Source: Candidatus Hadersleviella danica
Lineage (GTDB): Bacteria; Chloroflexota; Anaerolineae; Promineifilales; Promineifilaceae
Reading direction: 5' to 3'
DNA length: 53,270 bases
Assembly (NCBI GenBank): GCA_016711405.1
Contig: JADJSZ010000060.1
Location: 1 to 53,270, forward strand
Under the pieces are notes generated by a model that was not told where the DNA came from, did not search any database, and was given only the letters and a program-made list of their open reading frames with translations. How positions within the stretch are numbered: the first letter of the stretch is position 1; each line of letters begins with the position of its first letter. Below are positions 24,976 to 33,650 of the stretch, one piece after another. Made by a program: the position numbers and the translations under genes.

Positions 24976-26007
24976 ATGTTCGACGATGATTTTGATTTAG
25001 ACAAATTGGGTGATGAAGAAACCCTGCGCAAGGCTTGGCAACGGCCGCTCCAAGAGCTATTTGATGAGCTATTCGCGGCTGAAGAAACCCCTATTTCCAT
25101 CGCCAGCCTTTACCGCTTTTCCGATATGCCCGAGGAGTATGTGGCTCAATTCAGCCAACGCTGGCCTACCCTCGCGGCCGAACGGCGGCCGATTATCGTG
25201 CGCCATTTGGCCGACATTACCGAAGAAAACTACCAAGTAGATTTCAGCGCCATCTCCAAGATATTCTTGCAAGACCCGTTGGCGGCCGTGCGCGTAGCCG
25301 CACTCGATGCCCTGTGGGATTCCAGCGACCGCACCCTCATCCAACCCATCATCCAGCTTATGCAACAAGACAAGGATGAGGCGGTGCGGGCACAAGCGGC
25401 CGCCACCCTTGGCCATTACATCCTCATGGCCGAGTGGAAGCAGTTGCCCCCTCACACGGCCAAACCGATTGTGGCCGCCCTGCTCGAACAACTCAGCCGC
25501 CCTGATTTGCCCCTGCCCATTTGGGGCGCGGCACTCGAATCGTTTGCGGGTTCGGGTCATGCGCGGGTCAATGAGTTTATTCAACGCGCCTATGAAGATG
25601 GGGATGAGCAGTTGCAAATTAGCGCCGTTTTTGCGATGGGTCGCACGGCCGACAAACGTTGGCTCATCACCCTGCAAGATGAGTTGAATAACCCCGACCC
25701 CGCCATGCGCACCCAAGCGGCCACGGCCGTGGGCCTCCTCGGCTCCTCCGACCCGCTGGAGCAATTAATCGAACTCGCTTATGAGGATGACGACCTCGAG
25801 GTGCGGATTGCGGCCGTGGCCGCCCTTGGCCAAATCGGCGGCGAAATGGCCACCCATGCCCTGAACAAACTGGCCGAAGACCCCGACTCCGAAGAGTTGT
25901 ACGAAACCATCACCGAAGCGCTCGACGAAATGATGTGGCTCGGTGGCGAAATAGACTTTTCTCTAATAGACTTAGACGATACGGATGACGACGAAGAGTT
26001 GCCGTAA
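24976..26007 (+). CDS. HEAT-repeat protein
   Basis: A 343-residue soluble alpha-helical protein. Tandem HEAT repeats are seen as about eight helix pairs, for example DPLAAVRVAALDALWDSSDRTLI, DEAVRAQAAATLGHYILMA, DEQLQISAVFAMGRTADKRW, DPAMRTQAATAVGLLG and DLEVRIAAVAALGQIGG. The first 60 residues are acidic and not repeat-like; the tail is very acidic (DLDDTDDDEEL). HEAT scaffolds of this kind act as adaptor proteins or phycobilin-lyase-like modules, but with no partner visible the function is open. It is the first gene of a run of plus-strand genes up to the histidine kinase. Confidence 0.85.
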   Translation: MFDDDFDLDKLGDEETLRKAWQRPLQELFDELFAAEETPISIASLYRFSDMPEEYVAQFSQRWPTLAAERRPIIVRHLADITEENYQVDFSAISKIFLQDPLAAVRVAALDALWDSSDRTLIQPIIQLMQQDKDEAVRAQAAATLGHYILMAEWKQLPPHTAKPIVAALLEQLSRPDLPLPIWGAALESFAGSGHARVNEFIQRAYEDGDEQLQISAVFAMGRTADKRWLITLQDELNNPDPAMRTQAATAVGLLGSSDPLEQLIELAYEDDDLEVRIAAVAALGQIGGEMATHALNKLAEDPDSEELYETITEALDEMMWLGGEIDFSLIDLDDTDDDEELP

Positions 26008-26056
26008 GCTATAAGCTGTAAGCCATGTGCTGAAAGACTGACCGACTGCAAGACTG
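26008..26056. repeat. Heptamer array (GTAAGCT, GACTGAC) ahead of the peptidase gene
   Basis: AAGCTATAAGCTGTAAGCC (26008-26026) and GACTGACCGACTGCAAGACT (26036-26055). It leaves no room for a normal ribosome site before the GTG start of the next gene. Confidence 0.7.
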
Positions 26057-27253
26057 TGAATATCCGTTGGCTCCTTCTCCTTTTAATTGCTTGTGCGGCC
26101 GTGTGGGCCACGCCTGCGCTTGCCCAAACGGCGGTTCCCGCAACCCTGTCCCCTGAAGGGGAGGTGGCCTATGCCTTTGGCCAGCAGATGACGTTCAGTT
26201 TGCAGGTTCGCAACGAACCGTTGTTGCAATCGGCCGTGTTGTTCGTCTCCACCCCCCAATTCGAGAACACCTACTCCCACCAATTGCCCATCGAAGCGGG
26301 CAAAGGGGATTTGATTAATTTGCGGCACGAGTTGGATTTGACGGCCGTGCCCCTACAACCCTTTACCCTTGTCACCTATTGGTGGGTGTTGGAAGCGGCC
26401 GATGGCACGCTCTACGAATTGCCCCATGCCAACCTCGAGTATGCCGACGACCAGTTTGTGTGGAAAGAGACAGCCCAAGCAGGGGTTGAAATCTACTGGG
26501 TGGCCGATGGCCTCGACCTAGGGCAAGTGGCCTTGGATGTGGTGTTGGAATCCCTGCCCCGCATCCAATCCGTCGTGCAGGCGGATTTGCCCAATCCCCT
26601 GAGCATTTACTTGTATCCTTCGGCCAGCGATTTACGCGCCGCCCTGCGCCTGAGCGGCCAAGATTGGGTAGCGGGTCATGCCAGCCCTGAGTTGGGAGTG
26701 GTCTTGCTCCCCGCCGAGAACCCGCGCACGGCCGTGGTAGATTTGCGCCGTCGCATTCCCCATGAGCTTTCCCATCTGCTCGTTTACCGTGCCGCAGGTA
26801 CAGGCTACGCCAACATGCCCCGCTGGTTCGATGAGGGCTTGGCCACCTTGTTTGAGAGTGTGCCCAACCCCAACTACGAACCCGCCTTGCAAGATGCGCT
26901 GGCCAGCGACCAAATCATCCCCTTTGAGGAGTTGTGTGTCAGCTTTCCCCGATAGCTCCACCAACCAAGTTTACCGAGCCTATGCCCAAAGCGGTTCGCT
27001 GGTGGCTTTCATCCAAGCCCGCTACGGCAACGAGGCGTTGCAAAACATGCTCTCCGCTCTCGCTGATGGGGCCACTTGCGAGACATTTGTGGAGCGAGGA
27101 TTGGGCATTTCCCAACAGCAACTCGTGGATGATTGGATGCGCGATGTGCAACCCTCGACCTCCTATAACCTGATTAGCCAAAACCTCATCTGGCTCATCA
27201 TCCTCTTCGGCGGCTTTGCCGTCACCCTCTTGCTCCTTTTTACGGGTCGATAA
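26056..27253 (+). CDS. Membrane-anchored peptidase MA-like gluzincin, one frameshift
   Basis: About 398 residues after repair. Signal peptide residues 1-24 (LLLLLIACAAVWATPALA, cleavage after Ala), an Ig-like N-terminal domain, then the zinc peptidase core: RIPHELSHLLVYRA (HExxH) and, 18 residues later, PRWFDEGLATLFE (downstream Glu ligand), as in peptidase MA. A C-terminal helix (LIWLIILFGGFAVTLLLLFTG) anchors it in the membrane with the catalytic domain outside. The frame breaks at the four-C run 26947-26950; dropping one C gives SFPDSSTNQVYRAY. The start is GTG at 26056; no Shine-Dalgarno is visible and a repeat array abuts it. Substrate unknown. Confidence 0.85.
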
Positions 27254-27254
27254 A

Positions 27255-27345
27255 CTAAGTTAAAAGTGCTGAGTGCTGAGTGCTGAGTTAAAAGTAGTAC
27301 TCCCCACTTTTAACTTTTAACTTTTTATTTAGCACTTTCTACTTT
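27255..27345. repeat. Heptamer arrays GTGCTGA and AAAAGT/CTTTTAA
   Basis: AGTGCTGAGTGCTGAGTGCT (27264-27283) and TTAAAAG units facing CTTTTAACTTTTAACTTTTT (27306-27325). It occupies the gap before the TPR gene. Confidence 0.8.
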
Positions 27346-27351
27346 CCTTCT

Positions 27352-27861
27352 ATGTCTGACGAACAACTCCAACGCCGTTTTCGCAATTTGTTGCTCAAGG
27401 GAACCCGCGCCCTGCAAGCGGGGGAGATGGAAACGGCCGTGCGCTTGCTCGAGCGGGCGACGCAACTCCTCCCCAGCCATGTGGATGCCCAACTCAACCT
27501 GAGCGGGGCGTATATTTTGACCAAGCAGTTCAAGAAAGCGGCGGCCGTGCTCGAGTTAGCGGCCACCCTCGACCCCGAAAATGCCATGATCTGGACAAAC
27601 CTTGGGGCGGCCTACTTGGGCAACCCCATCTTGGCCAAAGAAGAGGAGCAACAACGCGCCATCGAAGCGTTTGAGAGAGCCTTGAGCCTGAACCCCGTGG
27701 CCCCCAATGTGGCCTACAACATCGGCCTCATCTACCGCGATAAACAAGACCACTCGGCCGCCTTGCACTGGTTCCAACGCGCCCTGCACGCGAACCCACA
27801 GGATAAGGATGCGCGGTATTATGTGGGGGTGATGGAAGAAAAGATAAAAAGTGAGAAGTAA
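27352..27861 (+). CDS. Tetratricopeptide-repeat protein
   Basis: A 169-residue TPR protein. Four repeats can be followed: RALQAGEMETAVRLLERATQLLPSH, AQLNLSGAYILTKQFKKAAAVLELAATLDPEN, MIWTNLGAAYLG...AIEAFERALSLNP and APNVAYNIGLIYRDKQDHSAALHWFQRALHANPQ, each with the W-L-G-Y-A-F-A-P positions of the consensus. It has no signal peptide, so it is probably a cytoplasmic scaffold. The final codons (KIKSEK, stop) are supplied by an AGTGAGA/AGTAAAA heptamer repeat, as in the SDR gene at 12932, whose end also reads SEK. Confidence 0.88.
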   Translation: MSDEQLQRRFRNLLLKGTRALQAGEMETAVRLLERATQLLPSHVDAQLNLSGAYILTKQFKKAAAVLELAATLDPENAMIWTNLGAAYLGNPILAKEEEQQRAIEAFERALSLNPVAPNVAYNIGLIYRDKQDHSAALHWFQRALHANPQDKDARYYVGVMEEKIKSEK

Positions 27862-27940
27862 AAAGTGAGAAGTGAAAAGTCAAAGTGGTAAGTACCTCCA
27901 CTTTTCACCTTTCACCTCTTACTTTTCACCCCCCCTCCCC
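27862..27940. repeat. Heptamer array AAAAGTG facing CACTTTT
   Basis: AAAAAGTGAGAAGTGAAAAGT (27860-27880 area) faces TTTTCACCTTTCACCTCTTA (27903-27922). The two halves could pair. Confidence 0.8.
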
Positions 27941-27979
27941 CTGCAACCGTGACAACCAAATATGCTACAATACCCCCCT

Positions 27980-29357
27980 ATGTCAAACACACAAGAACTA
28001 CTGGTCATTGGCGGCGGATTGGCGGGAACCGAGGCGGCATGGCAAGCGGCCGAACACGGTCTGCATGTGCGCCTTTTTGAGATGCGCCCCCAGCGCAACA
28101 CCCCTGCTCACGTCACCAACAAACTGGCTGAATTGGTCTGTAGCAACTCGCTCGGCTCGGTGGGCATTGCCAAAGCGCCGGGCTTGCTCAAGGCGGAAAT
28201 GCGCGGGCTTGGCTCGTTTATCCTCGAGTGCGCCACGGCCACGGCCGTGCCCGCTGGCTCCTCCCTCTCCGTAGACCGCGAAGGGTTCTCCGAACTCGTC
28301 ACCAGCCGCATCCATCAGCACCCCAACATTGAGGTGGTGCGCGAAGAAGTGACCCGTGTGCCCGATGTGCCCGCCATTATCGCCACAGGGCCGCTCACTT
28401 CGCCCGCATTGGCGGAGGAAATCGGCCGTTTATCGGGCCGCAACTACCTCTACTTTTACGATGCCCTCGCCCCCATTGTGACGGCCGATAGCATTGATAT
28501 GTCCATCGCCTTTCGCAAATCCCGCTACGACGAAGGGGAGCAGGACGACGGCGATTACATCAACTGTGCCATGACGCAGGAGGAGTACGGCCGCTTTTAC
28601 GAAGCACTGACCACGGCCGAAACAGCCTCCTTGCGCGATTTCGAGACGGAAGATGCCCAATTTTTCGAGGGGTGTATGCCCGTCGAAGTGCTGGCCAAGC
28701 GGGGCTATGATGCGTTGCGCTTTGGCCCGCTCCGCCCCGTGGGGCTGATTGACCCGCGCACGGGCAAACGGCCGTTTGCCGTCGTGCAACTGCGACAAGA
28801 CAATCTAGCGGGCACGCTCTACAACCTCGTCGGCTTCCAGACCAATTTGCGCTGGGGGCAACAGGAAGGAGGTTTTGCGGCTGATTCCGGGGCTGGCCAC
28901 GGCCGAATTTGTGCGCATGGGTCAACTGCACCGCAACACCTACATCAACTCCCCCGAACTGCTCCACCCGACCATGCAATATCGCGGCCGTGCCGATTTG
29001 TTCTTTGCGGGGCAAATTACAGGGGTCGAGGGGTACGCAGGCAATGCGGCCACGGGCTTGCTGGCAGGCATCAACGCCGCCCGCTTGCTCACGGGCGAAC
29101 ACCCCGTCATTTTGCCCCCCCACACCATGTTGGGCGCGTTGGCACACTATGTCACCCACGCCGAAGCGAAACATTTCCAACCGATGAAGGCCAATTTTGG
29201 GCTGTTTCCTACCCCCGAGAAGAATATGAGCAAGGGCGACCGCTACCAATACTACAGCGAACGCTCGCTGACCAGCCTGCGCCGCTTTGCCCGCGAACGC
29301 CGTCTAAAATATGACCGGGTGGCGGCGGAAACGGCCGAGTTGGTGGCGACGGTTTAA
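27980..29357 (+). CDS. trmFO: Methylenetetrahydrofolate-tRNA-(uracil-5-)-methyltransferase, one frameshift
   Basis: FAD and folate-dependent enzyme that makes 5-methyluridine at tRNA position 54. The FAD site is VIGGGLAGTEAAWQAAEHG near the N-terminus. Family markers: CSNSLGSVGIAKAPGLLKAEM (folate/tRNA region), RKSRYDEGEQDDGDYINCAM, GPLRPVGLIDPRTGKRPFA, LRLIPGLATAEFVRMG, HRNTYINSP and GQITGVEGY. About 459 residues, normal. One extra base at about 28864-28866 breaks the frame; removing it gives RWGQQKEVLRLIPGL. The start at 27980 is chosen for the canonical S-N-T-Q-E-L start; an earlier ATG at 27962 is in frame. No ribosome site stands out. Confidence 0.92.
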
Positions 29358-29385
29358 GAAACGGAATCGTTTAGAGTGGGGCAAC

Positions 29386-29625
29386 ATGCCGTTACATCTT
29401 TATCCAAATGTGTACGTTTCGGGTTCTATTCCCGAAGATTGGAAACCGATTAAAGGTGGCTCACTCAAGTACCCAGTGCGAAATTCAGCCGTATATCGTT
29501 ATCTGCGTCAATTATTAGCAGGCAAATGGCAAAAAGTTATCAAGATGGGTAATGTGGGTGAAATCCATTACTTTGAAGATGAATCTGGGCAAGTCGCGGG
29601 TGTCAAGTCCTTTCCGAATAAATGA
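29386..29625 (+). CDS. Hypothetical protein, first of an overlapping pair
   Basis: A 79-residue protein of no recognised family. It begins MPLHLYPNVYVSGSIPEDWKP and is rich in aromatic and basic residues, with one possible strand-turn-strand (KVIKMGNVGEIHYFEDESGQ). No signal peptide or helix. It overlaps the next gene by ATGA at 29622-29625, so the two are likely translated together. Its base composition is lower in GC than its neighbours, which hints at recent acquisition. The size and coupling resemble a toxin-antitoxin or effector-immunity pair, without any sequence match to support that. Confidence 0.6.
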   Translation: MPLHLYPNVYVSGSIPEDWKPIKGGSLKYPVRNSAVYRYLRQLLAGKWQKVIKMGNVGEIHYFEDESGQVAGVKSFPNK

Positions 29626-29975
29626 GTATGAACGAAAAAATCTCGCTAAAAAATTTATTGGTTGAAAGGCGAACGGCCGAGGAAAAACTTGAGCTATTTG
29701 CCCTGCTCCATTTGGGGGTTTTAGACTCGCTTAATCATGGTGTGCTGAGTGCATCACAAGCGATACACCTTTTCTATCATGCCGAAAATGGTTTGTTTGT
29801 GCGCCAACAATTGCAACACCCCACGGCTGATGAGATGATGAGCCGTGGCATCCAATTGCCCGATTTATTTGACACATTACCTGCCGAAGAAGCGCAACAA
29901 GAATTTCAGCGCGAATTAACCAAATTACACGCACTCAGTCTCAGCTTGCTAGAAAAACAACTCATCCCCGCGTAA
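29622..29975 (+). CDS. Hypothetical protein, second of an overlapping pair
   Basis: A 117-residue, mostly helical, acidic protein (MSMNEKISLKNLLVERRT, LFALLHLGVLDSLNHGVLSA, EEAQQEFQRELTKLHALS). Family not recognised. It is coupled to the preceding 79-residue gene and ends just before the histidine kinase gene (43 bp). The high leucine and glutamate content and small size would suit a partner that folds onto the first protein. Composition is again lower in GC than the surroundings. Confidence 0.6.
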   Translation: MSMNEKISLKNLLVERRTAEEKLELFALLHLGVLDSLNHGVLSASQAIHLFYHAENGLFVRQQLQHPTADEMMSRGIQLPDLFDTLPAEEAQQEFQRELTKLHALSLSLLEKQLIPA

Positions 29976-30017
29976 TCATCTGGCTTTCACTCTTCCTACC
30001 TTCCACACCCCGCTCCC

Positions 30018-31214
30018 ATGCTCGAAACGCTCACCACATGGCTCCAACAAAATAGCAAGCGGTTGTGTGATGGCACATTGACAGATGCGCCTAATGTGTT
30101 GGTGGACGGCCGTGAAATAGACGAATTTGTGCGCCTCATCGCCAACACCACCCAACAAGCTCTCTCCGACCAGCTTTATGCTATGCAAAAATGGGCGGTG
30201 CGCCAAGCAGGGAGCGACTCGATGGCGGCCAACGATTGGTTGCTGATTATTCGCATCCTGAAGCAAAAAACATTGCTGGGGCTGACCAAAGCGTTTGACC
30301 CCACGGCCGTTCTCGAAGATTGGTCGGCCGTGGACCGCGTCTTCACCTACGCCCTCATCGAAGTGGCCAAACTCACCAGTAGCTCCGAAAATGCGCTCAT
30401 GCTCGAGCATATGGTCAGTTTGCGCCGCCAAATGGAAGAGCTAGACCGCTCCAAATCCCGCTTCATCCAAGTCGCCGCCCACGAACTCAAAACCCCACTC
30501 ACCCTGTTGGAAGGGTACGCCAACATGATTCGCACCTCTGTCTCTGAGGAAGATTTGCTAATGCAAATGTATTTGGCGGGGCTAGATGGCGGCACCCACC
30601 GCCTGCGCGAAATCGTGGGCGATATGATTGACTTGAGCATGATTGAATCGGGCGTGATTAAAATTACCCGCCAACCACTCTATATGGACAAAGTGGTCAA
30701 TCAGGTCGCCCAATCTTTTGCCAAGCCATTTCAGGATAGACGGGTGGGGTTGGATTTAGAGCCATTTCCCAGCCTGCCCGGCCCTGTTTATGCCGACCCC
30801 GAGCGACTGGTGCAGGTGTTTAGCAAAATTATCAGCAATGGGTTGAAATACACGCCCGACGGCGGCCGTGTCACCATCCGGGCGGTGCGCGTGCGCGACG
30901 AGGAGAGGAGCGAATTTATTGATGGCTACGTGGATGTGCAAATCAGTGACACAGGCATTGGCATTGCCCCTGAGAATTTAGAGCGCATCTTTGCCAGTTT
31001 TGACATGATGGGGGAGGTGGCCAACCACTCCTCGGGCAAAACGAAATTTAAGGGGGGTGGCCCCGGCCTTGGCTTGCCCATTGCGCGGGGGATTGTGGAG
31101 GCGTACGGCGGCCGTATTTGGGCCGAAAGCAAAGGGTTCGACGAGCGCAAACGGCCGGGTAGCACCTTCCACATCGAATTGCCCTGCCAAATCAAAGTCT
31201 CTGTCAATTATTAG
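30018..31214 (+). CDS. Sensor histidine kinase, soluble
   Basis: A 398-residue kinase with no membrane helix. Residues 1-140 form an N-terminal input region with no clear known domain (perhaps a helical or GAF-like sensor). HisKA follows, with the phospho-acceptor His in QVAAHELKTPLTLLEGYAN. The ATPase domain has N box KIISNGLKYTPDGG (the usual Asn in I-S-N), G1 box SDTGIGIAPENLERIF and G2 box GPGLGLPIARGIVEAYGG. The end WAESKGFDERKRPGSTFHIELP is typical. No response regulator gene adjoins it, so it is an orphan. Confidence 0.9.
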   Translation: MLETLTTWLQQNSKRLCDGTLTDAPNVLVDGREIDEFVRLIANTTQQALSDQLYAMQKWAVRQAGSDSMAANDWLLIIRILKQKTLLGLTKAFDPTAVLEDWSAVDRVFTYALIEVAKLTSSSENALMLEHMVSLRRQMEELDRSKSRFIQVAAHELKTPLTLLEGYANMIRTSVSEEDLLMQMYLAGLDGGTHRLREIVGDMIDLSMIESGVIKITRQPLYMDKVVNQVAQSFAKPFQDRRVGLDLEPFPSLPGPVYADPERLVQVFSKIISNGLKYTPDGGRVTIRAVRVRDEERSEFIDGYVDVQISDTGIGIAPENLERIFASFDMMGEVANHSSGKTKFKGGGPGLGLPIARGIVEAYGGRIWAESKGFDERKRPGSTFHIELPCQIKVSVNY

Positions 31215-31362
31215 CCGTACTTAATCCCGCCGGGGGTTTAAACCGAAAAAAAGGATTGGGGGGGGCTTTTTCCCGCGCCCGGAAAAAAAGGAGGGAAGAA
31301 AGAAAAAAACCGAACTCTGCGTCTTGGCGCCGCGCTGGCGTTAAAAAAGATTTGTTCACCAT
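31215..31362. other. Low-quality-looking homopolymer-rich spacer
   Basis: 148 bp with runs of A, G and C (for example AAAAAAAGGATTGGGGGGGG). The tail CTCTGCGTCTTGGCGCC followed by TGGCGTTAAAAAA resembles a degenerate copy of the common CTTTGCG-type heptamer repeat. No gene or promoter is visible. Confidence 0.5.
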
Positions 31363-32197
31363 TTACGTGCTAATCCTTAATCCCGCCAGAAAGGCGCCGA
31401 CAAGGCGCTGAAATTCAGCGGGGTGATCCATGTTGGGCAGGTGAGCCGCATCCGCCATGATGGCTTTGTGTGCCGAGGGGATGCGTTCCAGCATGTAATC
31501 GGCCGCGGCCGTGATATAGGGAATATCGTGTTCGCCAACGATGATGAGGGTGGGAATGTTTAGCTCGCCCAAACGCTCGGCCGAAGGAACGGCCGCATCG
31601 GGCAACCGCTTGCCCAGCTTCTTGGCCTCATGGGTCAGGGCGCGGTAATTCATCTCATAGGCCAACTGGCGCATGGTGGGGGAGACCTGTGCGGCCGTGC
31701 GCCCACCCCCCTGAAACCAAATTTGCGTCTCAATTTCCGCCACCAACTCGAGGTCGCCCTTGTTGTAGGCCGCTTCGGCTTCCCCCAAATAGGGCAGGTT
31801 CAGGTACATCCAAGGCCAACCCCGTTGGCCCCGAACCAACTAGGATGAGCGCTTTGACTTGAGCAGGGTGTGCCAGAGCAAACTCCAAGGCCAGCCCACC
31901 ACCCATCGAACAACCCATCAAAATAGCTGGCTCCTCGATTTGCAAAGTGCCTAATACGGCGCTGAGGTCTTGCAAATTGGTGTAATCCCCCTCGGCGGGT
32001 TCGCTGTGGCCGTAGCCGCGCAAGTCATAACGGATGGCGCGGAACTGTTGGGCGAAATGGGTCAATTCGTTGTTCCACTGGCGGCTGTCGGCTACCCCTG
32101 CATGAATCATCACGAAAGGAGTTCCTTCTCCTGCGCTTTCGTAGTAAATCTGGGCGTTGCCGCTGTTCACAAACCCTGTTTGGTGCTGTATTTCCAT
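31363..32197 (-). CDS. Alpha/beta hydrolase, one frameshift
   Basis: About 278 residues after repair, alpha/beta-hydrolase fold. Oxyanion region VMIHAGVADSRQW, DLRGYGHSEPAEGDY, nucleophile elbow MGCSMGGGLALEFALAHP (Ser in G-C-S-M-G), acid in IIVGEHDIPYI and catalytic His in DAAHLPNMDHPAEFQ. It is cytoplasmic with no signal peptide. The two halves overlap around 31780-31840; the shift is near a G run in TTTGGGGGAAGCC. Specificity is not readable, since esterases, dehalogenases and enol-lactonases share this pattern; the short cap segment is closest to the 3-oxoadipate-enol-lactonase-like group. It is monocistronic. Confidence 0.85.
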
Positions 32198-32377
32198 TAT
32201 TTTTGAATCTCCTTCGGGCTTTTGACTGGGGACAAGGAGCTGGAGGTCACAAGCGTCCCAAGTCCCTTGTCCCCAGCCAAAATTTGTAACGATGCTCTCC
32301 CCAGAACCGTGAACTATGCCTGTTTCTCTTACTCAACAAGCGCAAAGTATACTGCCGCAGGGCGAGCTTTTCACATT

Positions 32378-33394
32378 TTAGCTCATGCCCTTCACCGCAT
32401 CCGCCACCTCAAACAACACTTCATGCGGCTCGGCCGCTTTGTCTTGGTTACAGAGCATGATAAGCGTCAACCCATCATCCAGAAGGTGTATAAAGGAAGA
32501 GGCGAAGCCTTGGATGCCCCCATTGTGGCCCATAAAACGGCCGCGTGGATGATCCACAAAAAACCAGCCCAACCCCACACTAAAATTCAACTGCCGCTCA
32601 TTCGCCTCGGCCGAGGGGTGAATCGTGCGCATGAGCTGGCGGCTGGCGGCCGAAAGCCATGCGTCACTCTCCAGCGCACAGGCAAATTTGGCCAAATCGG
32701 CTACGGTGGAGAGCAACACCCCCGCCGAATAGGTTCCCGTGGGGCTGTAGTAGGGTTTGTGGCGCACGGCCGCTTGCTCGGCATCATAGCTATACCCTTG
32801 GGCGCGACGGGGCACGATGGCGTATGGGTCATTGGCGCGGCTGTCGGCCATGCCCAACGGCCGCAAAATCTGCGCCGCCACAAAATCGCCATAACTCTGG
32901 CCGCTCACTTGCTCAATGAGCAAGCCGAGCAAGTAAAAGCCCGTGTTGTCGTAGTGGTAACGCTGGCCGGGCGGGGCCAGAAGCGGCAAATCGGCCACAT
33001 AGCCGAGCAGTTCCTCGCGGGAGACATCGAGGCGGGTGGTTTGCCAGTATTTTTCCGTTTCGGTGTAGCTGGGCAAGCCCGATTGGTGCGTCAAGCAGTG
33101 GCGAATGGTCACGCCGCGCCACGCCTCGGGCAGATGGGGCAGGTGGTGGTGGAGCGCATCGTCTAGCCCGAGTTGCCCCGTTTCGGCCAAGCGCAACACG
33201 GCCGTGGCTGTGAACAGCTTGGTAATCGAGGCGATTTCGTAGACAGTGTCGGCCGTGGCGGGGATGTCCCACTCGAGGTTGGCACGGCCGTGGCCTGTGG
33301 CCCATAGCGTTTGGCCATCGCGCACGGCCGCTACCGAAAGGCCGGGGACGTGGTAGCGGTCACAATAATTTTGCAGAATGGTGGAGATGTTCAT
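32378..33394 (-). CDS. Serine beta-lactamase-like hydrolase (class C fold)
   Basis: A 338-residue member of the penicillin-binding/beta-lactamase-like superfamily. The catalytic S-x-x-K is in EIASITKLFTA, the second motif Y-x-N is in RYHYDNTGFYLL, and the third is HNGGIQGF (H-x-G form). Key residues are intact. No signal peptide is evident after the ATG at 33394, so it may be a cytoplasmic peptidase or esterase rather than a periplasmic lactamase. Upstream codons to 33421 are in frame but encode only MKFVSKRNP. Many proteins of this family act as D-aminopeptidases or esterases; the substrate is unknown. Confidence 0.88.
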   Translation of the reverse strand: MNISTILQNYCDRYHVPGLSVAAVRDGQTLWATGHGRANLEWDIPATADTVYEIASITKLFTATAVLRLAETGQLGLDDALHHHLPHLPEAWRGVTIRHCLTHQSGLPSYTETEKYWQTTRLDVSREELLGYVADLPLLAPPGQRYHYDNTGFYLLGLLIEQVSGQSYGDFVAAQILRPLGMADSRANDPYAIVPRRAQGYSYDAEQAAVRHKPYYSPTGTYSAGVLLSTVADLAKFACALESDAWLSAASRQLMRTIHPSAEANERQLNFSVGLGWFFVDHPRGRFMGHNGGIQGFASSFIHLLDDGLTLIMLCNQDKAAEPHEVLFEVADAVKGMS

Positions 33395-33446
33395 GGGGTT
33401 TCTTTTAGACACGAATTTCACGAATTATGCCTCAAAAACCGCCCGT

Positions 33447-33585
33447 TTGTAGTGGCGGCTTTAGCCGTTCCCTGACTGAATGACCCCAAATTGCGGCGGA
33501 ACAAATTTGTTTTGGGTCAACGGGTATTGTTTTCCTCAAAGTTCATCTAGCGCGAAGCAAGCAACGGCTAAAGCCGCCACTACAA
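33447..33585. mobile_element. Inverted-repeat element with 23-bp REP-like arms
   Basis: Arms at 33447-33469 and 33563-33585 are identical inverted 23-bp copies with core GGCGGCTTTAGCCG, separated by 93 bp without a gene. The same 23-bp unit occurs at 16786-16808 inside E2. This looks like a small non-autonomous (MITE-like) element distinct from the RAYT-associated repeat. Confidence 0.8.
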
Positions 33586-33587
33586 GC

Positions 33588-33623
33588 AAAAAGCCCGCGC
33601 AGATTATTCTGCACGGGCTTTTT
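33588..33623. terminator. Bidirectional Rho-independent terminator
   Basis: Stem GCCCGCGCAGA / TCTGCACGGGC with one mismatch, A-run on the left and T-run on the right. It ends the META lipoprotein transcript (minus) from the right. Confidence 0.8.
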
Positions 33624-33650
33624 GGGCTGACTCTCCTCTCTAAAGTTGCT

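Noticed and set aside
32222..33166. Plus-strand open frame opposite the beta-lactamase-like gene
   Set aside because: The minus strand has all three serine-hydrolase motifs; the plus frame has none.
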